From Nostoc sp. CHAB 5824 (GTDB taxonomy: Bacteria > Cyanobacteriota > Cyanobacteriia > Cyanobacteriales > Nostocaceae), in the NCBI RefSeq assembly GCF_020829665.1, contig NZ_JAIVFT010000003.1:62001-126000 (forward strand): a stretch of DNA of 64,000 bases. The letters are read 5' to 3'. Position numbers and translations under genes: made by a program. Within the stretch, counting starts at the first letter, position 1. Each line of letters starts with the position of its first letter. The notes under the pieces were generated by a model. It was not told the origin of the DNA. It was given only the letters and a program-made list of their open reading frames with translations, and searched no databases. Below are positions 19,251-27,555 of this stretch, piece after piece.

Positions 19251-20516
19251 TTAAAACCTGCCATTTCCCTGAACAATGTGCTTGACAGTGGTCAAGGTTT
19301 CTAGACTGATAAATCCCCGACGATGACCTTTTTGGTTAGACATGCCGAGAAACACTGAATCTCCCCGCGAGGGGTTACGGGAAAAACGCGGGGAAGTGTT
19401 GATGTAGGTAGAGGCGCTGTTAACTCCTAAGGCAAACTGCCGACTTTCCTGGTAGGATTCAGTAACGATGGAGTCGGCATGACCACTGCTGTGTTCATTA
19501 ATCCAGGCGATCGCACCCTCTAAACTATCCACCAGTTTAAAAGCTACTGTCCTAGTCAAATAAGGATTTCCCCATTCGGCTTCCTTCACTAGCTGCAACT
19601 GGGGAAAGGCTTCTACTAGTTCTGCATCGCCTTTAATTTCAAAGCCTTTTTCGATTAAGCTGTTCCACAGAACGGCTATTGACGATGGCAAGGCTTGCCG
19701 ATGAATGAGTACCTTTTCAATAGCATTAACTTGGTCTGGTTCGCTTTGATGGCTATCAAGAATCATCCAGCGCACCATTTCTAAGCTGCTATTGAGCGAC
19801 CAGTAGAGATAACAGTTACCTATTGCTGACTTTAAGACTGGGCAAGTTGAGTGTCGTACTACCTGCTGTACCAAGCTGGAACGTCCGTAGGGAATCACTA
19901 GATTCACATACTGGTCTTGGGTGACTAAATCCCGAATCGAAGCGCCATGTTCTGCTGTGATCAGTTCTAGACAGCCTGACGGTAGACCAACTTGTGCGAT
20001 CGCACTTTGCAGTATCTCAGCAATAGCCGCATTAGAATGGCTAGCTTCAGTACTGCCTTTGAGAATTAAACAATTGCCAGTTTTGATACAAAAACCCGCT
20101 GCGATCGCCCCTAAATCCGGGAACGCCTCATAAATAAATCCAATCACTCCCAAGGGCATTAACTGGGTGTAACTTTGGGAATCTTCGAGTTGATAATCAG
20201 CAGTTCTGACGCGCCGCAACGGATCTGATAATTCCCCCAACCGTTGTAAAATGTCCACGGTCATCTCTAGCCTTGTGGGAGTCAGCTTTAGCCAGTCCAG
20301 TATCAACTCTGGCACTGCCATTTCCCGACTGGTTTCTAAATCCAAGGTGTTGGCTTCTAGAATGTCGTCAAATGAACGCTCAAGGGCTTGTGCCATTGCC
20401 AGTACTGCACGACTCCGGTCTGCTCCCTTTGTGATCCCCAACTTTAGGGAAGCTTGATAGGCCCGTTGGGCACTAGTAATCGGTTCGGGGTGGTCATCCA
20501 AAACTTCAACAGTCAT
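19251..20516 (-). CDS. ProA-like protein lacking the catalytic cysteine
   Basis: 421 residues, collinear with gamma-glutamyl phosphate reductase over its length (aldehyde dehydrogenase superfamily; proline pathway). It keeps VIGFIYEA, the central LPSGC and NAIEKVLIH. However, the motif RPxxCNAxExLL that carries the catalytic Cys in ProA reads EPDQVNAIEKVLIH here, with Val in that position. Further active-site motifs differ: YEAFPDLG for YEARPNV, KGSTE for RGGKE, and SRGDSVFLGMSNQ for the GGQFGxGAE loop. It is either a pseudoenzyme or a dehydrogenase with another role. It follows the zinc-ribbon membrane protein gene by four bases, so they are probably co-transcribed. Some cyanobacteria carry two proA genes, and this looks like the divergent one. 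Confidence 0.75.
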   Translation of the reverse strand: MTVEVLDDHPEPITSAQRAYQASLKLGITKGADRSRAVLAMAQALERSFDDILEANTLDLETSREMAVPELILDWLKLTPTRLEMTVDILQRLGELSDPLRRVRTADYQLEDSQSYTQLMPLGVIGFIYEAFPDLGAIAAGFCIKTGNCLILKGSTEASHSNAAIAEILQSAIAQVGLPSGCLELITAEHGASIRDLVTQDQYVNLVIPYGRSSLVQQVVRHSTCPVLKSAIGNCYLYWSLNSSLEMVRWMILDSHQSEPDQVNAIEKVLIHRQALPSSIAVLWNSLIEKGFEIKGDAELVEAFPQLQLVKEAEWGNPYLTRTVAFKLVDSLEGAIAWINEHSSGHADSIVTESYQESRQFALGVNSASTYINTSPRFSRNPSRGDSVFLGMSNQKGHRRGFISLETLTTVKHIVQGNGRF

Positions 20517-20520
20517 TGAG

Positions 20521-20928
20521 TTAACGTCTGTAGGTAAGCCAGACCATTAGTGCTGGCAGAATAGCCAATAGCACCGCCACCATTGCCCAAGCAATAATGC
20601 TGGAACCATTTGCTAATCGCAGTGCTAATGGCAGCCATATAATCACTAGCACGAAAATAATGCCAAGTGCTATAGGCAGATAGCTTTCTCCCAAACGCGG
20701 ATGGACAACATGCCAACTATTTCCCATCCAACGCCAAGCCCGCTTGTAGGGATAGGTGGTAGAAAGCTGTTCTAGGACATGACCATTATCTTCTACTACA
20801 AAGATTTGCTGACAGCGATCGCAACCAAATGCTTCTGTCAGCGTAATCGGAATTAACTGACCCCGGCGACGACAGGGACAGGGATATTCGGTATTGAAGT
20901 CTATTTTTTCGGGTTTTTGAGATTGCAC
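20521..20928 (-). CDS. Zinc-ribbon membrane protein of unknown function
   Basis: 135 residues. An N-terminal four-cysteine ribbon (YPCPCRRRG...FGCDRCQQIF, residues about 16-42) is followed by a short linker with paired Trp (AWRWMGNSW) and two membrane helices (about 84-104 and 110-130), with a basic end (TYRR). It is the first gene of a two-gene unit with the ProA-like gene, four bases apart. I recognise no named family. Confidence 0.7.
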   Translation of the reverse strand: MQSQKPEKIDFNTEYPCPCRRRGQLIPITLTEAFGCDRCQQIFVVEDNGHVLEQLSTTYPYKRAWRWMGNSWHVVHPRLGESYLPIALGIIFVLVIIWLPLALRLANGSSIIAWAMVAVLLAILPALMVWLTYRR

Positions 20929-21815
20929 AAGCGTTCTAATAACTTGAGCGTGTTTTACACGAACTGCGAGAATATGATCCCTTAGTAAATGCCTTAGAGG
21001 CTTTTCCTTTTATAAAGATAAACAGGTGATGTTTAAATCGCCATGATTGCAAACAGTAGATGCAGCAGACTCTAAATATCCTAATTGCCATATCAGTACG
21101 AGGTTCTTTGTTTGTAGTCTTTCCCCGAAAATGGCAATCTTATTTAAAAATTTCCTTCTCATCATTTGTTGCTTTAAAGCTAATGTGGTTGCGTTTTCGG
21201 GCATTTATTGTGCTGACACAACTGGTACAATTTTAAGCCTACGTGGCGACCACTCTTAAAACAAATCATTCAAGAAGGCTACGCTCATAAACAACAGATA
21301 CTAATAAACCCTAGATTCTCCTTTGGGTCACTATATATTACTATCTAGTTATCAAGGTTAGATCGGGATTACGTCTAACCTCTATTGCTTACAGTTTACA
21401 AGCGTTTCAACAGCGGAAATTGCCAAAATATCCAGAGTGTGTGACTTTTTGCCCAAATAAATTGTGGCTAACTTCACTGCTAAAAGACGCTTTGCACCTG
21501 ACAACACTATTATTTAACTAACTACTTTTATTCCAGTGTAATACACCCTACATAAAACGAATTGATTACACCTATAAAGATTGTAGCCAAGCTAATCTAT
21601 ATCTACACCAGTCTAAAGCTGAGTTTTATATTTCTTAGCAAGTAGGTAGCGCAATTTGAGTAGGTAATATTCAAATTGAACAGTAGACGATTTATCTGCT
21701 CAATCTGTCCACATTGGGAGCGATTCACAAGACTGTAATGCGAATCACCAAAGACTTCAACCTACCTTAAAATCCTAAACTCTTAGAATTTTTAAGTTTA
21801 AGAAGTTTTTTTAAA
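20929..21815. other. Intergenic region, no gene supported
   Basis: About 890 bases. Two overlapping ORFs of 64-70 codons on opposite strands (21010-21259) have no protein-like features. A 7-base hairpin GGTTAGA...TCTAACC lies at 21355-21379. The region ends in the tRNA gene. Confidence 0.4.
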
Positions 21816-21886
21816 GCGGGTAACGCGATTCGAACGCGCGACATTCACCTTGGCAAGGTGACGCTCTACCACTGAGCTATACCCGC
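21816..21886 (-). tRNA. tRNA-Gly (GCC)
   Basis: 71 bases, cloverleaf checked by eye: acceptor GCGGGTA/TACCCGC, D-arm AGCTCAGTGGTAGAGC, anticodon stem CACCT T GCC A AGGTG giving anticodon GCC, T-arm CGCGTTCGAATCGCG. The 3' CCA is not encoded. It reads GGC/GGU glycine codons. Confidence 0.95.
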
Positions 21887-21942
21887 AATCAATTGCCATA
21901 TATCAATATCTCAGATTTATTCCTAATTGTCAACCCCTTAAT

Positions 21943-21996
21943 TTAGTCATTAGTCATTGGTCATAAGTAAATAACAAAGGACAAATGACTAATGAC
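21943..21996. repeat. Inverted short tandem repeat (AGTCATT ... AATGACT)
   Basis: TAGTCATTAGTCATTGGTCAT, a 20-base spacer, then ATGACTAATGAC; the arms can pair over 12 bases. It sits just past the ribH stop and may double as its terminator. Confidence 0.75.
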
Positions 21997-21999
21997 GGT

Positions 22000-22578
22000 C
22001 TAGCCTAGTTCTTCTGACTCCGCAGTTAAATTGCCGATGCTGGCACTTTGAAAAGAGGCTGGCAAAGACTGGCTATTACGAGAATATGGCTCTGCCAGGT
22101 TAGAACGCAGTTGCCGCATCAGGCTTGCCATCTCTAGGGCATTCAGAGCATAATCCCAGCCATGATTACCTTTTATGCCTGCCCGTTCTAAGGCTTGCTG
22201 CATAGTGTCTACTGTCAAAATGCCAAAAATTACTGGCACTCCAGTTTGAAAGCTAGCGGCGGCAATGCCTTTAGAAACTTCTGAGGATACGTAATCAAAA
22301 TGAGGTGTTTGCCCTCGAATGACTGCACCTAGACAAATTACTGCATCATAACGATGGGAAAGTGCTAGTTGGCGAGCTACTAAAGGTACCTCAAAACTTC
22401 CCGGAACCCAAACATAGTCCACCTGATTACCTTGGGGGTTAGGATCTACACCGTGGCGTTTCAAGCAATCTTGACATCCCTCTAACAGCTTTCCGGTAAC
22501 CAGGTCATTGAATCGACCAATCACCACTGCAAACCGCAAAGACTCCGTTTGGGTAAAAGTTCCCTCGAAAACTGCCAT
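22000..22578 (-). CDS. ribH: 6,7-dimethyl-8-ribityllumazine synthase RibH
   Basis: 192 residues. It condenses ribitylamino-uracil with dihydroxybutanone phosphate in riboflavin synthesis, acting as an oligomer. Motifs: [18 protein letters not shown] near 18, [13 protein letters not shown] near 56, [16 protein letters not shown] near 82 with the catalytic His, and [12 protein letters not shown] near 114. The C-terminal ~30 residues (after SLMRQL) extend beyond the usual bacterial length and are low-conservation. GAGG precedes the ATG. psbZ lies upstream on the same strand, separated by a long hairpin. Confidence 0.93.
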   Translation of the reverse strand: MAVFEGTFTQTESLRFAVVIGRFNDLVTGKLLEGCQDCLKRHGVDPNPQGNQVDYVWVPGSFEVPLVARQLALSHRYDAVICLGAVIRGQTPHFDYVSSEVSKGIAAASFQTGVPVIFGILTVDTMQQALERAGIKGNHGWDYALNALEMASLMRQLRSNLAEPYSRNSQSLPASFQSASIGNLTAESEELG

Positions 22579-22632
22579 GACTGCCTCTTAATCAACTATA
22601 GTTCTGGCCAATATACATTTCTTATTTAAATG

Positions 22633-22727
22633 TAGAGGAGCAGGAAAGCACGGTCAGAAAAAAGAAAATCGGAAAAAATTTCTCCTTTTTTGCTTTGGTT
22701 TTTGACCTTGGCTCTTCTGCTCCTCTA
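22633..22727. terminator. Long imperfect hairpin between psbZ and ribH
   Basis: TAGAGGAGCAG at 22633 pairs with CTGCTCCTCTA ending at 22727, continued by GGTCAGAAAAA against TTTTTGACC. The arms are about 28 bases with mismatches and an AT-rich middle. It may end psbZ transcription before ribH. Confidence 0.5.
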
Positions 22728-22767
22728 GTTCTTATATTATGTGTCTGCGCCAGAGTGAAGCCGTCGC

Positions 22768-22956
22768 CTACACGACAAAAAAGTTTAACAAACCAACTAA
22801 AAATACCAAACCAATCCAGACGGCGGAACCAACCCAGAGCAGCTTTTTAGATTCAACCCAATTTTGGGGAGTGGCATAAGCTACGGGGACACCAACAACT
22901 AGGACAAAAGACAATAAAACTAGGCTGATCAAAGCGAATTGGAATATTATGGTCAT
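22768..22956 (-). CDS. psbZ: Photosystem II protein PsbZ (Ycf9)
   Basis: 62 residues from ATG 22956 ([17 protein letters not shown]), two membrane helices separated by a short loop with [13 protein letters not shown], ending GLLNFFVV. Sequence and length are typical of PsbZ, which stabilises the PSII core and its antenna contacts. The frame could extend to 22971 but the added MGEAK is not part of the family. It lies upstream of ribH on the same strand. Confidence 0.95.
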   Translation of the reverse strand: MTIIFQFALISLVLLSFVLVVGVPVAYATPQNWVESKKLLWVGSAVWIGLVFLVGLLNFFVV

Positions 22957-23463
22957 TTTTGCTTCTCCCAATACAGCGAAATAGTGATATGTCCTACACT
23001 AACAGTAAGGTGTACAGTGTAGGCAACGAGCGTGACTCCTGCCATTGCATAGGACATTTCCAGAAGCTCTGGTTTTATGTCCTCGTGATCCCCCACGGTC
23101 GACAATTTGATTTTTTCTTCCTTTCGTACCCCACAAATTTTACGACACAGGATGAATTGCTTATGACTTTTGCACTGATGTGTCAACCAATGGTAAATTT
23201 GTATTCTTTAAAAGGATGCCTACTCGTTTCCCGTTGTCCAACGTTTCACGTAGGTTTCCCAGAGGGCAGTAAGCCAGGTGTATCAACGACCGTGGTGGCG
23301 AGTAACCACTTAAATCATACAACGCCCCGATCATCTATTTCAGAATATTTGACAATTAGGATGCTGACTCTAAGGGGTAAAGGGTGAGGCTTCTGCCCAT
23401 TTTACCTAAAGGGCGACACTAACACTTTTTTCTTGTTTTTAAATTACTAGAAATTAAAACATT
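22957..23463. other. Intergenic region upstream of psbZ
   Basis: About 500 bases. A 142-codon ORF on the plus strand (22959-23387) overlaps the psbZ leader but has no domain, no plausible start context and erratic composition, so I treat it as non-coding. The psbZ promoter should be here. Confidence 0.4.
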
Positions 23464-23519
23464 TTAGTCATTTGTCCTTTGTCTAAGTACCGATGACTAA
23501 TGACCAATGACTAATGACT
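23464..23519. repeat. Inverted short tandem repeat
   Basis: TAGTCATTTGTCCTTTGTC, a short spacer, then ATGACTAATGACCAATGACTAATGACT. It ends seven bases before the next start codon. Confidence 0.8.
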
Positions 23520-23526
23520 CTTAACT

Positions 23527-26235
23527 ATGGATTTAATTCTTTGCCACACAACAGCAGATTTTGACGCACTAGGAGCAGCGGTAGGGTTAACGCGCCTATT
23601 ACCGGGAAGTAAGATTGTCCTGAGTGGCGGTTCTCACCCTCCTGTACGGGATTTTTTGGCATTGCATCGGGATGAATATCCACTGATTGAACGCCGTTCG
23701 GTGAATCCAGAAAAAATTCGTTCTCTGACTGTGGTGGATACGCAACAGCGCGATCGCTTGGGTAAAGCTGCTGAGTGGTTAGATTTACCCCATGTAGGAG
23801 AGATTATAATTTATGACCATCACTTAGGGCAAGAATCTGATATTCCGGCTACGGAATCATATATTTCCTCAGTAGGAGCTACTACAACTTTAATCGTTGA
23901 GCAATTGCAACAACAGGAAATTTCCTTGACTCCTGCTGAAGCAACAGTGATGGCTTTGGGTATCCACGTTGACACTGGCTCATTGACTTTTGACCAGTCC
24001 ACACCACGGGATGCGCTAGCTTTGGCTTGGTTGATGCAACAAGGTGCTAGTTTATCAGTAATTTCTACTTACCGTGACCCTGGATTATCTCCGCAATTGC
24101 AGCAGCTATTAACTGAGGCGCTGGAAAATTTAGAATATTTCTGTCTACATGGATATACGGTTGCTTCGGTAACTCTGAAAACAGATGGTTTTGTACCGGG
24201 GCTATCGAGTCTGGCTTCGGAACTTGTGGAATTAACCGAAATCGATGCCATACTGTTGGCTAATGAATATCCTTTAGGTGAAGAGGATTCACGCTTAACT
24301 GTAATTGGGCGATCGCAAATTCCCAAAACGAATCTTAACCTATTATTCCAATTTCTAGGTGGCGGCGGTCATTCACAAGCCGCATCGCTAAATTTAAGGG
24401 GAGTTGATTCACAGGCAATATTAAAACAACTACTTGACGGGGTAAAAGCGCAAATTCCCCATCCCCTCACTGCTAGGGACTTAATGTCCTCTCCTGTCCG
24501 CACGATTCTGCCCGAAACCACAATTGCCGAAGCCCAGCGCATTTTATTACGCTATGGACACTCTGGTTTATCTGTAGTCGATGTTCAAGGGCAACTAGTA
24601 GGTATTATTTCGCGGCGGGATATTGATATCGCCTTGCACCACGGATTTAGTCATGCGCCAGTCAAGGGCTATATGACTACAAATCTCAAAACGATTACAC
24701 CAGATACGACACTGCCACAAATTGAGTCGCTGATGGTGACTTATGATATCGGGCGCTTACCAGTATTGGAGAAAGAGCAGTTAGTTGGTCTGGTCACTCG
24801 TACTGATGTCTTGCGGGAATTACATCAAGAAAGGGATGAAGACGAAGGGGGACAAAAATTCAAAATTCAAAATTCAAAATTCAAAATTCCTCTCAGCACT
24901 GAGTTGGAAAATCGCCTTGCTCCGCAACTGTGGCAATTACTCACTACAGCATCGCAAGAGGCAGAAAAACGGGGTTGGCATCTTTATCTTGTTGGAGGTG
25001 CGGTGCGGGATTTGCTATTAGCTGAAGCAGCATCGGGCACTTTGATGATTAAAGATATTGACCTTGTAGTTGATGGCTTTCACAAATCAGCAGATGTTGG
25101 TGCTGGTGTGGAATTAGCAAAAGCACTCCAACAACTTTACCCTGCGGCTCGCTTAGAAATCCACGGGGCTTTTCAAACTGCTGCTTTGTTGTGGCATAAA
25201 GACCCAGAATTAGATTCTCTATGGGTAGATATTGCCACCGCTAGAACGGAATTTTATCCTTATCCAGCGGCGAATCCAGAAGTTGAGGCGAGTTCTATTC
25301 GTCAAGACTTGTATCGTCGAGATTTTACCATCAATGCGATCGCCTTGCGCCTCACTACTCCCCGTGCTGGTGAATTACTCGATTTCTTTGGTGGATTAAT
25401 CGATTTACAAACTAAACAAATTCGGGTTTTACACCCCAACAGCTTTATCGAAGACCCCACCCGGATTTATCGTGGCGTGCGCTTTGCTGTGCGCTTTGGA
25501 TTTCAAATTGAACCGCAAACTGAAGAGTTTATCCGCTATGCCATCAACAGTGGCGTTTATGATCGCACTGCTCAAGAGAATAGCAGAACTCCAGCCCTGC
25601 AAACTCGACTCAAAACAGAGTTAAAACACATCCTAGAAGCCCCCTACTGGAAATCGGCTTTGCAGTTACTCGATAATTTAGGGGCATTGCAATGTATCCA
25701 TCCTACCCTCCAGCTAGATGGGTTACTCCTACGGCAATTACGCTTGTTAGAACGCTGTTTGCGGCGATTTGATACTGAACAAACTCTTATTCACTGGCAA
25801 ATGCGCTTAGAAACGTTAATAGCCCACCTAGCACCACAATATCGGGACAAAGTAGCAAAGAATCTGCAATTGCAAGACGATAGCATTGCTAGGCTGAAGA
25901 ACTTAGCTCAAGTGCAAACTGAGGTGATGAGATTCTTGCCCACTTTGCAACGGCCCAGTCAGATAGTGCAGTTGTTGCGACAGTACGATTTACCAATGCT
26001 GATTTTAATTGCTTTGCAAAGTCCGCGATCGCTTAGACATCAGATTTGGCAATATTTAACTGTTTGGGCGAATGTGCAGCCACTATTGAATGGCAATGAT
26101 TTAAAGAAACTTGGTTACAAACCAGGGCCCCAGTATCGCCAAATATTAGATGATGTAGTTGCTGCTACCTTGGATGGAGTGATTAAAAATAGGACTGAAG
26201 CTGAGGAGTTTTTAGCACAACACTATCCTAAATGA
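23527..26235 (+). CDS. DHH phosphoesterase - CBS - tRNA nucleotidyltransferase fusion
   Basis: 902 residues in three parts. Residues 1-315 are a DHH/DHHA1 phosphoesterase: [38 protein letters not shown] and [10 protein letters not shown]. Residues about 315-435 are two CBS domains ([24 protein letters not shown]). From about 480 comes a class II nucleotidyltransferase: [23 protein letters not shown] and [14 protein letters not shown], followed by the helical tRNA-binding part. Such long fusions are the cyanobacterial A-adding or CCA-adding enzymes; which nucleotides it adds cannot be told here. Between CBS and NT the peptide [12 protein letters not shown] is encoded by a tandem heptamer repeat. 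Confidence 0.9.
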   Translation: MDLILCHTTADFDALGAAVGLTRLLPGSKIVLSGGSHPPVRDFLALHRDEYPLIERRSVNPEKIRSLTVVDTQQRDRLGKAAEWLDLPHVGEIIIYDHHLGQESDIPATESYISSVGATTTLIVEQLQQQEISLTPAEATVMALGIHVDTGSLTFDQSTPRDALALAWLMQQGASLSVISTYRDPGLSPQLQQLLTEALENLEYFCLHGYTVASVTLKTDGFVPGLSSLASELVELTEIDAILLANEYPLGEEDSRLTVIGRSQIPKTNLNLLFQFLGGGGHSQAASLNLRGVDSQAILKQLLDGVKAQIPHPLTARDLMSSPVRTILPETTIAEAQRILLRYGHSGLSVVDVQGQLVGIISRRDIDIALHHGFSHAPVKGYMTTNLKTITPDTTLPQIESLMVTYDIGRLPVLEKEQLVGLVTRTDVLRELHQERDEDEGGQKFKIQNSKFKIPLSTELENRLAPQLWQLLTTASQEAEKRGWHLYLVGGAVRDLLLAEAASGTLMIKDIDLVVDGFHKSADVGAGVELAKALQQLYPAARLEIHGAFQTAALLWHKDPELDSLWVDIATARTEFYPYPAANPEVEASSIRQDLYRRDFTINAIALRLTTPRAGELLDFFGGLIDLQTKQIRVLHPNSFIEDPTRIYRGVRFAVRFGFQIEPQTEEFIRYAINSGVYDRTAQENSRTPALQTRLKTELKHILEAPYWKSALQLLDNLGALQCIHPTLQLDGLLLRQLRLLERCLRRFDTEQTLIHWQMRLETLIAHLAPQYRDKVAKNLQLQDDSIARLKNLAQVQTEVMRFLPTLQRPSQIVQLLRQYDLPMLILIALQSPRSLRHQIWQYLTVWANVQPLLNGNDLKKLGYKPGPQYRQILDDVVAATLDGVIKNRTEAEEFLAQHYPK
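24852..24890 (+). repeat. In-frame heptamer repeat inside the tRNA nucleotidyltransferase gene
   Basis: About five AAATTCA heptamers, translated as [11 protein letters not shown] in the linker between the CBS and nucleotidyltransferase domains. The same repeat is intergenic at 5256 and 15267. Confidence 0.9.
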
Positions 26236-26247
26236 AGTAGCCCTGGT

Positions 26248-26991
26248 CTAAATTGCATCTGGGTCGATGTTTAACTCACGCAGTTTTGCTGCTAAACGTT
26301 CTGCCTTTTGTTCTGCTTGTTCTGCCTTTTGTTCTGCTTGTCCTGCCTTTTGTTCTGCTTGTCCTGCCTTTTGTTCTGCTTGTTCTGCTGTTTCTTCCGG
26401 TGTTGGTACTAGTTGCCCATCTCGTGTAAAAAACCGCAATAAACCTTCATAAACTCCCAAATATAACCCTAGTTGCTGACTCCACAAATATCCTTGTTCA
26501 CTTGCTTGTAGCGATTGATATTCTCCATCTACTAAATGAAATCCCGCAAATTCTTGTGTGTAAGGGTCGAACCAAAAATAATCCAACGTGCGAAAAGTAT
26601 CTTGATAAATTTCTTTTTTTAAACCTTTATCAGTATTCGCTGTTGAGTCAGACAAAATTTCTAGAATTACATTGGGATATTTGCCATCTTCTTCCCAGAC
26701 TACCCAACTTTTGCGGGTTTTGCGTTCAGTTCCCAGCACAACAAAAAAGTCTGGCCCTCGGAAGTATTCTGATTTGCGTTGGCGTGGACTGTAGTAGATA
26801 GTCAGGTTTCCAGCCGCATAGAAATCATTTCTGCCTCGCCACAGCCATTCCAGACATGTTAAAAGTAAGATTATTTGCCGTAGATGCAATTCAGTTTCCA
26901 AAGGAGGTTCATCACTATATAGATCACCAGGGGGAAATATAACATCTTGACAGATGCCTTCTTGAGAATCTAATTCTTGAGCTATGGTCAT
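26248..26991 (-). CDS. Uma2 family (DUF820) protein with a coiled-coil tail
   Basis: 247 residues. The body has the Uma2/DUF820 restriction-endonuclease-like pattern: YYSPRQRKSEYFRGPDFFVVL near residue 66 (D as metal ligand), VVWEEDGKYPNVILEILSDST near 97 (E-x-L nuclease motif) and KKEIYQDTFRTLDYFWFDP. The C-terminal 45 residues are a heptad coiled coil of EQAEQKAGQ units made by a 21-base tandem repeat. Uma2 proteins are abundant in cyanobacteria; nuclease activity is inferred from the fold only. It is convergent with the tRNA nucleotidyltransferase gene, 12 bases apart. Confidence 0.85.
   Translation of the reverse strand: MTIAQELDSQEGICQDVIFPPGDLYSDEPPLETELHLRQIILLLTCLEWLWRGRNDFYAAGNLTIYYSPRQRKSEYFRGPDFFVVLGTERKTRKSWVVWEEDGKYPNVILEILSDSTANTDKGLKKEIYQDTFRTLDYFWFDPYTQEFAGFHLVDGEYQSLQASEQGYLWSQQLGLYLGVYEGLLRFFTRDGQLVPTPEETAEQAEQKAGQAEQKAGQAEQKAEQAEQKAERLAAKLRELNIDPDAI
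26298..26391 (-). repeat. 21-base tandem repeat inside the Uma2 gene
   Basis: A little over four copies of a 21-base unit based on CCTTTTGTTCTGCTTGT(T/C)CTG. Each unit encodes one heptad (AEQKAGQ or AEQKAEQ). The T/C variants change Glu to Gly (GAA/GGA codons). Confidence 0.9.
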
Positions 26992-27546
26992 AGAATGGAT
27001 GCGGCATCAAGTAGTTATTAATTGATTTTAGCAGTTTTGTACTAAGCGATAAGTCTGACAGCATAGCTATCGCTTACCGCACTACATTCACACTTTGCAA
27101 AAACAGGCGATCGCTTAGTTATAGGTGCAGTACATCTATCTTAATATTCCTCCTGAACCTCTACCCTCTGTGTTCTCTGCGCCTCTGCGGTGAAAAATTT
27201 TATTAACCCTAGAGGCACAGAGGGTATAAAGAATAAAAAAGCGATCGCTACCTTCCGAAATAGCTTCATGCTACACTGTAGTCAATATCAAACCTCATCA
27301 CAACTCCAACGAAATAGCACAAATGAAGTAGTACCAAACACCTGTTGTGCCAAAGCAACAAATGTCAACGAAAAATAAACGCAACTAGTTTGACAGAGTT
27401 ACTTCAGAATAGTCATGCACTAAAAATATTGTGATTACTCGTATCTACTTTGAACCGCTTGGCAAGTGTCTGCGGCTAAGTTTGTTTTGTGTCTAATCTA
27501 CCCCTAATTGTTGTGAACATGGGGGTAAAAGTTTGCGAATTGAGGT
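26992..27546. other. Intergenic region with dispersed repeats
   Basis: Contains the widely repeated cyanobacterial phrase CCTCTGTGTTCTCTGCGCC TCTGCGG (27167-27191) and its partial inverse AGAGGCACAGAGGGT (27209-27224), plus HIP1 sites at 27107 and 27241. A 62-codon ORF (27190-27378) starts in the repeat and is not supported. Confidence 0.5.
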
Positions 27547-27555
27547 TTGAGAAGA

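Noticed and set aside
21010..21259. Two overlapping ORFs on opposite strands
   Set aside because: Neither shows protein-like features; no start context.
22959..23387. 142-codon ORF opposite the psbZ leader
   Set aside because: Starts inside the psbZ upstream region, irregular composition, no domain.
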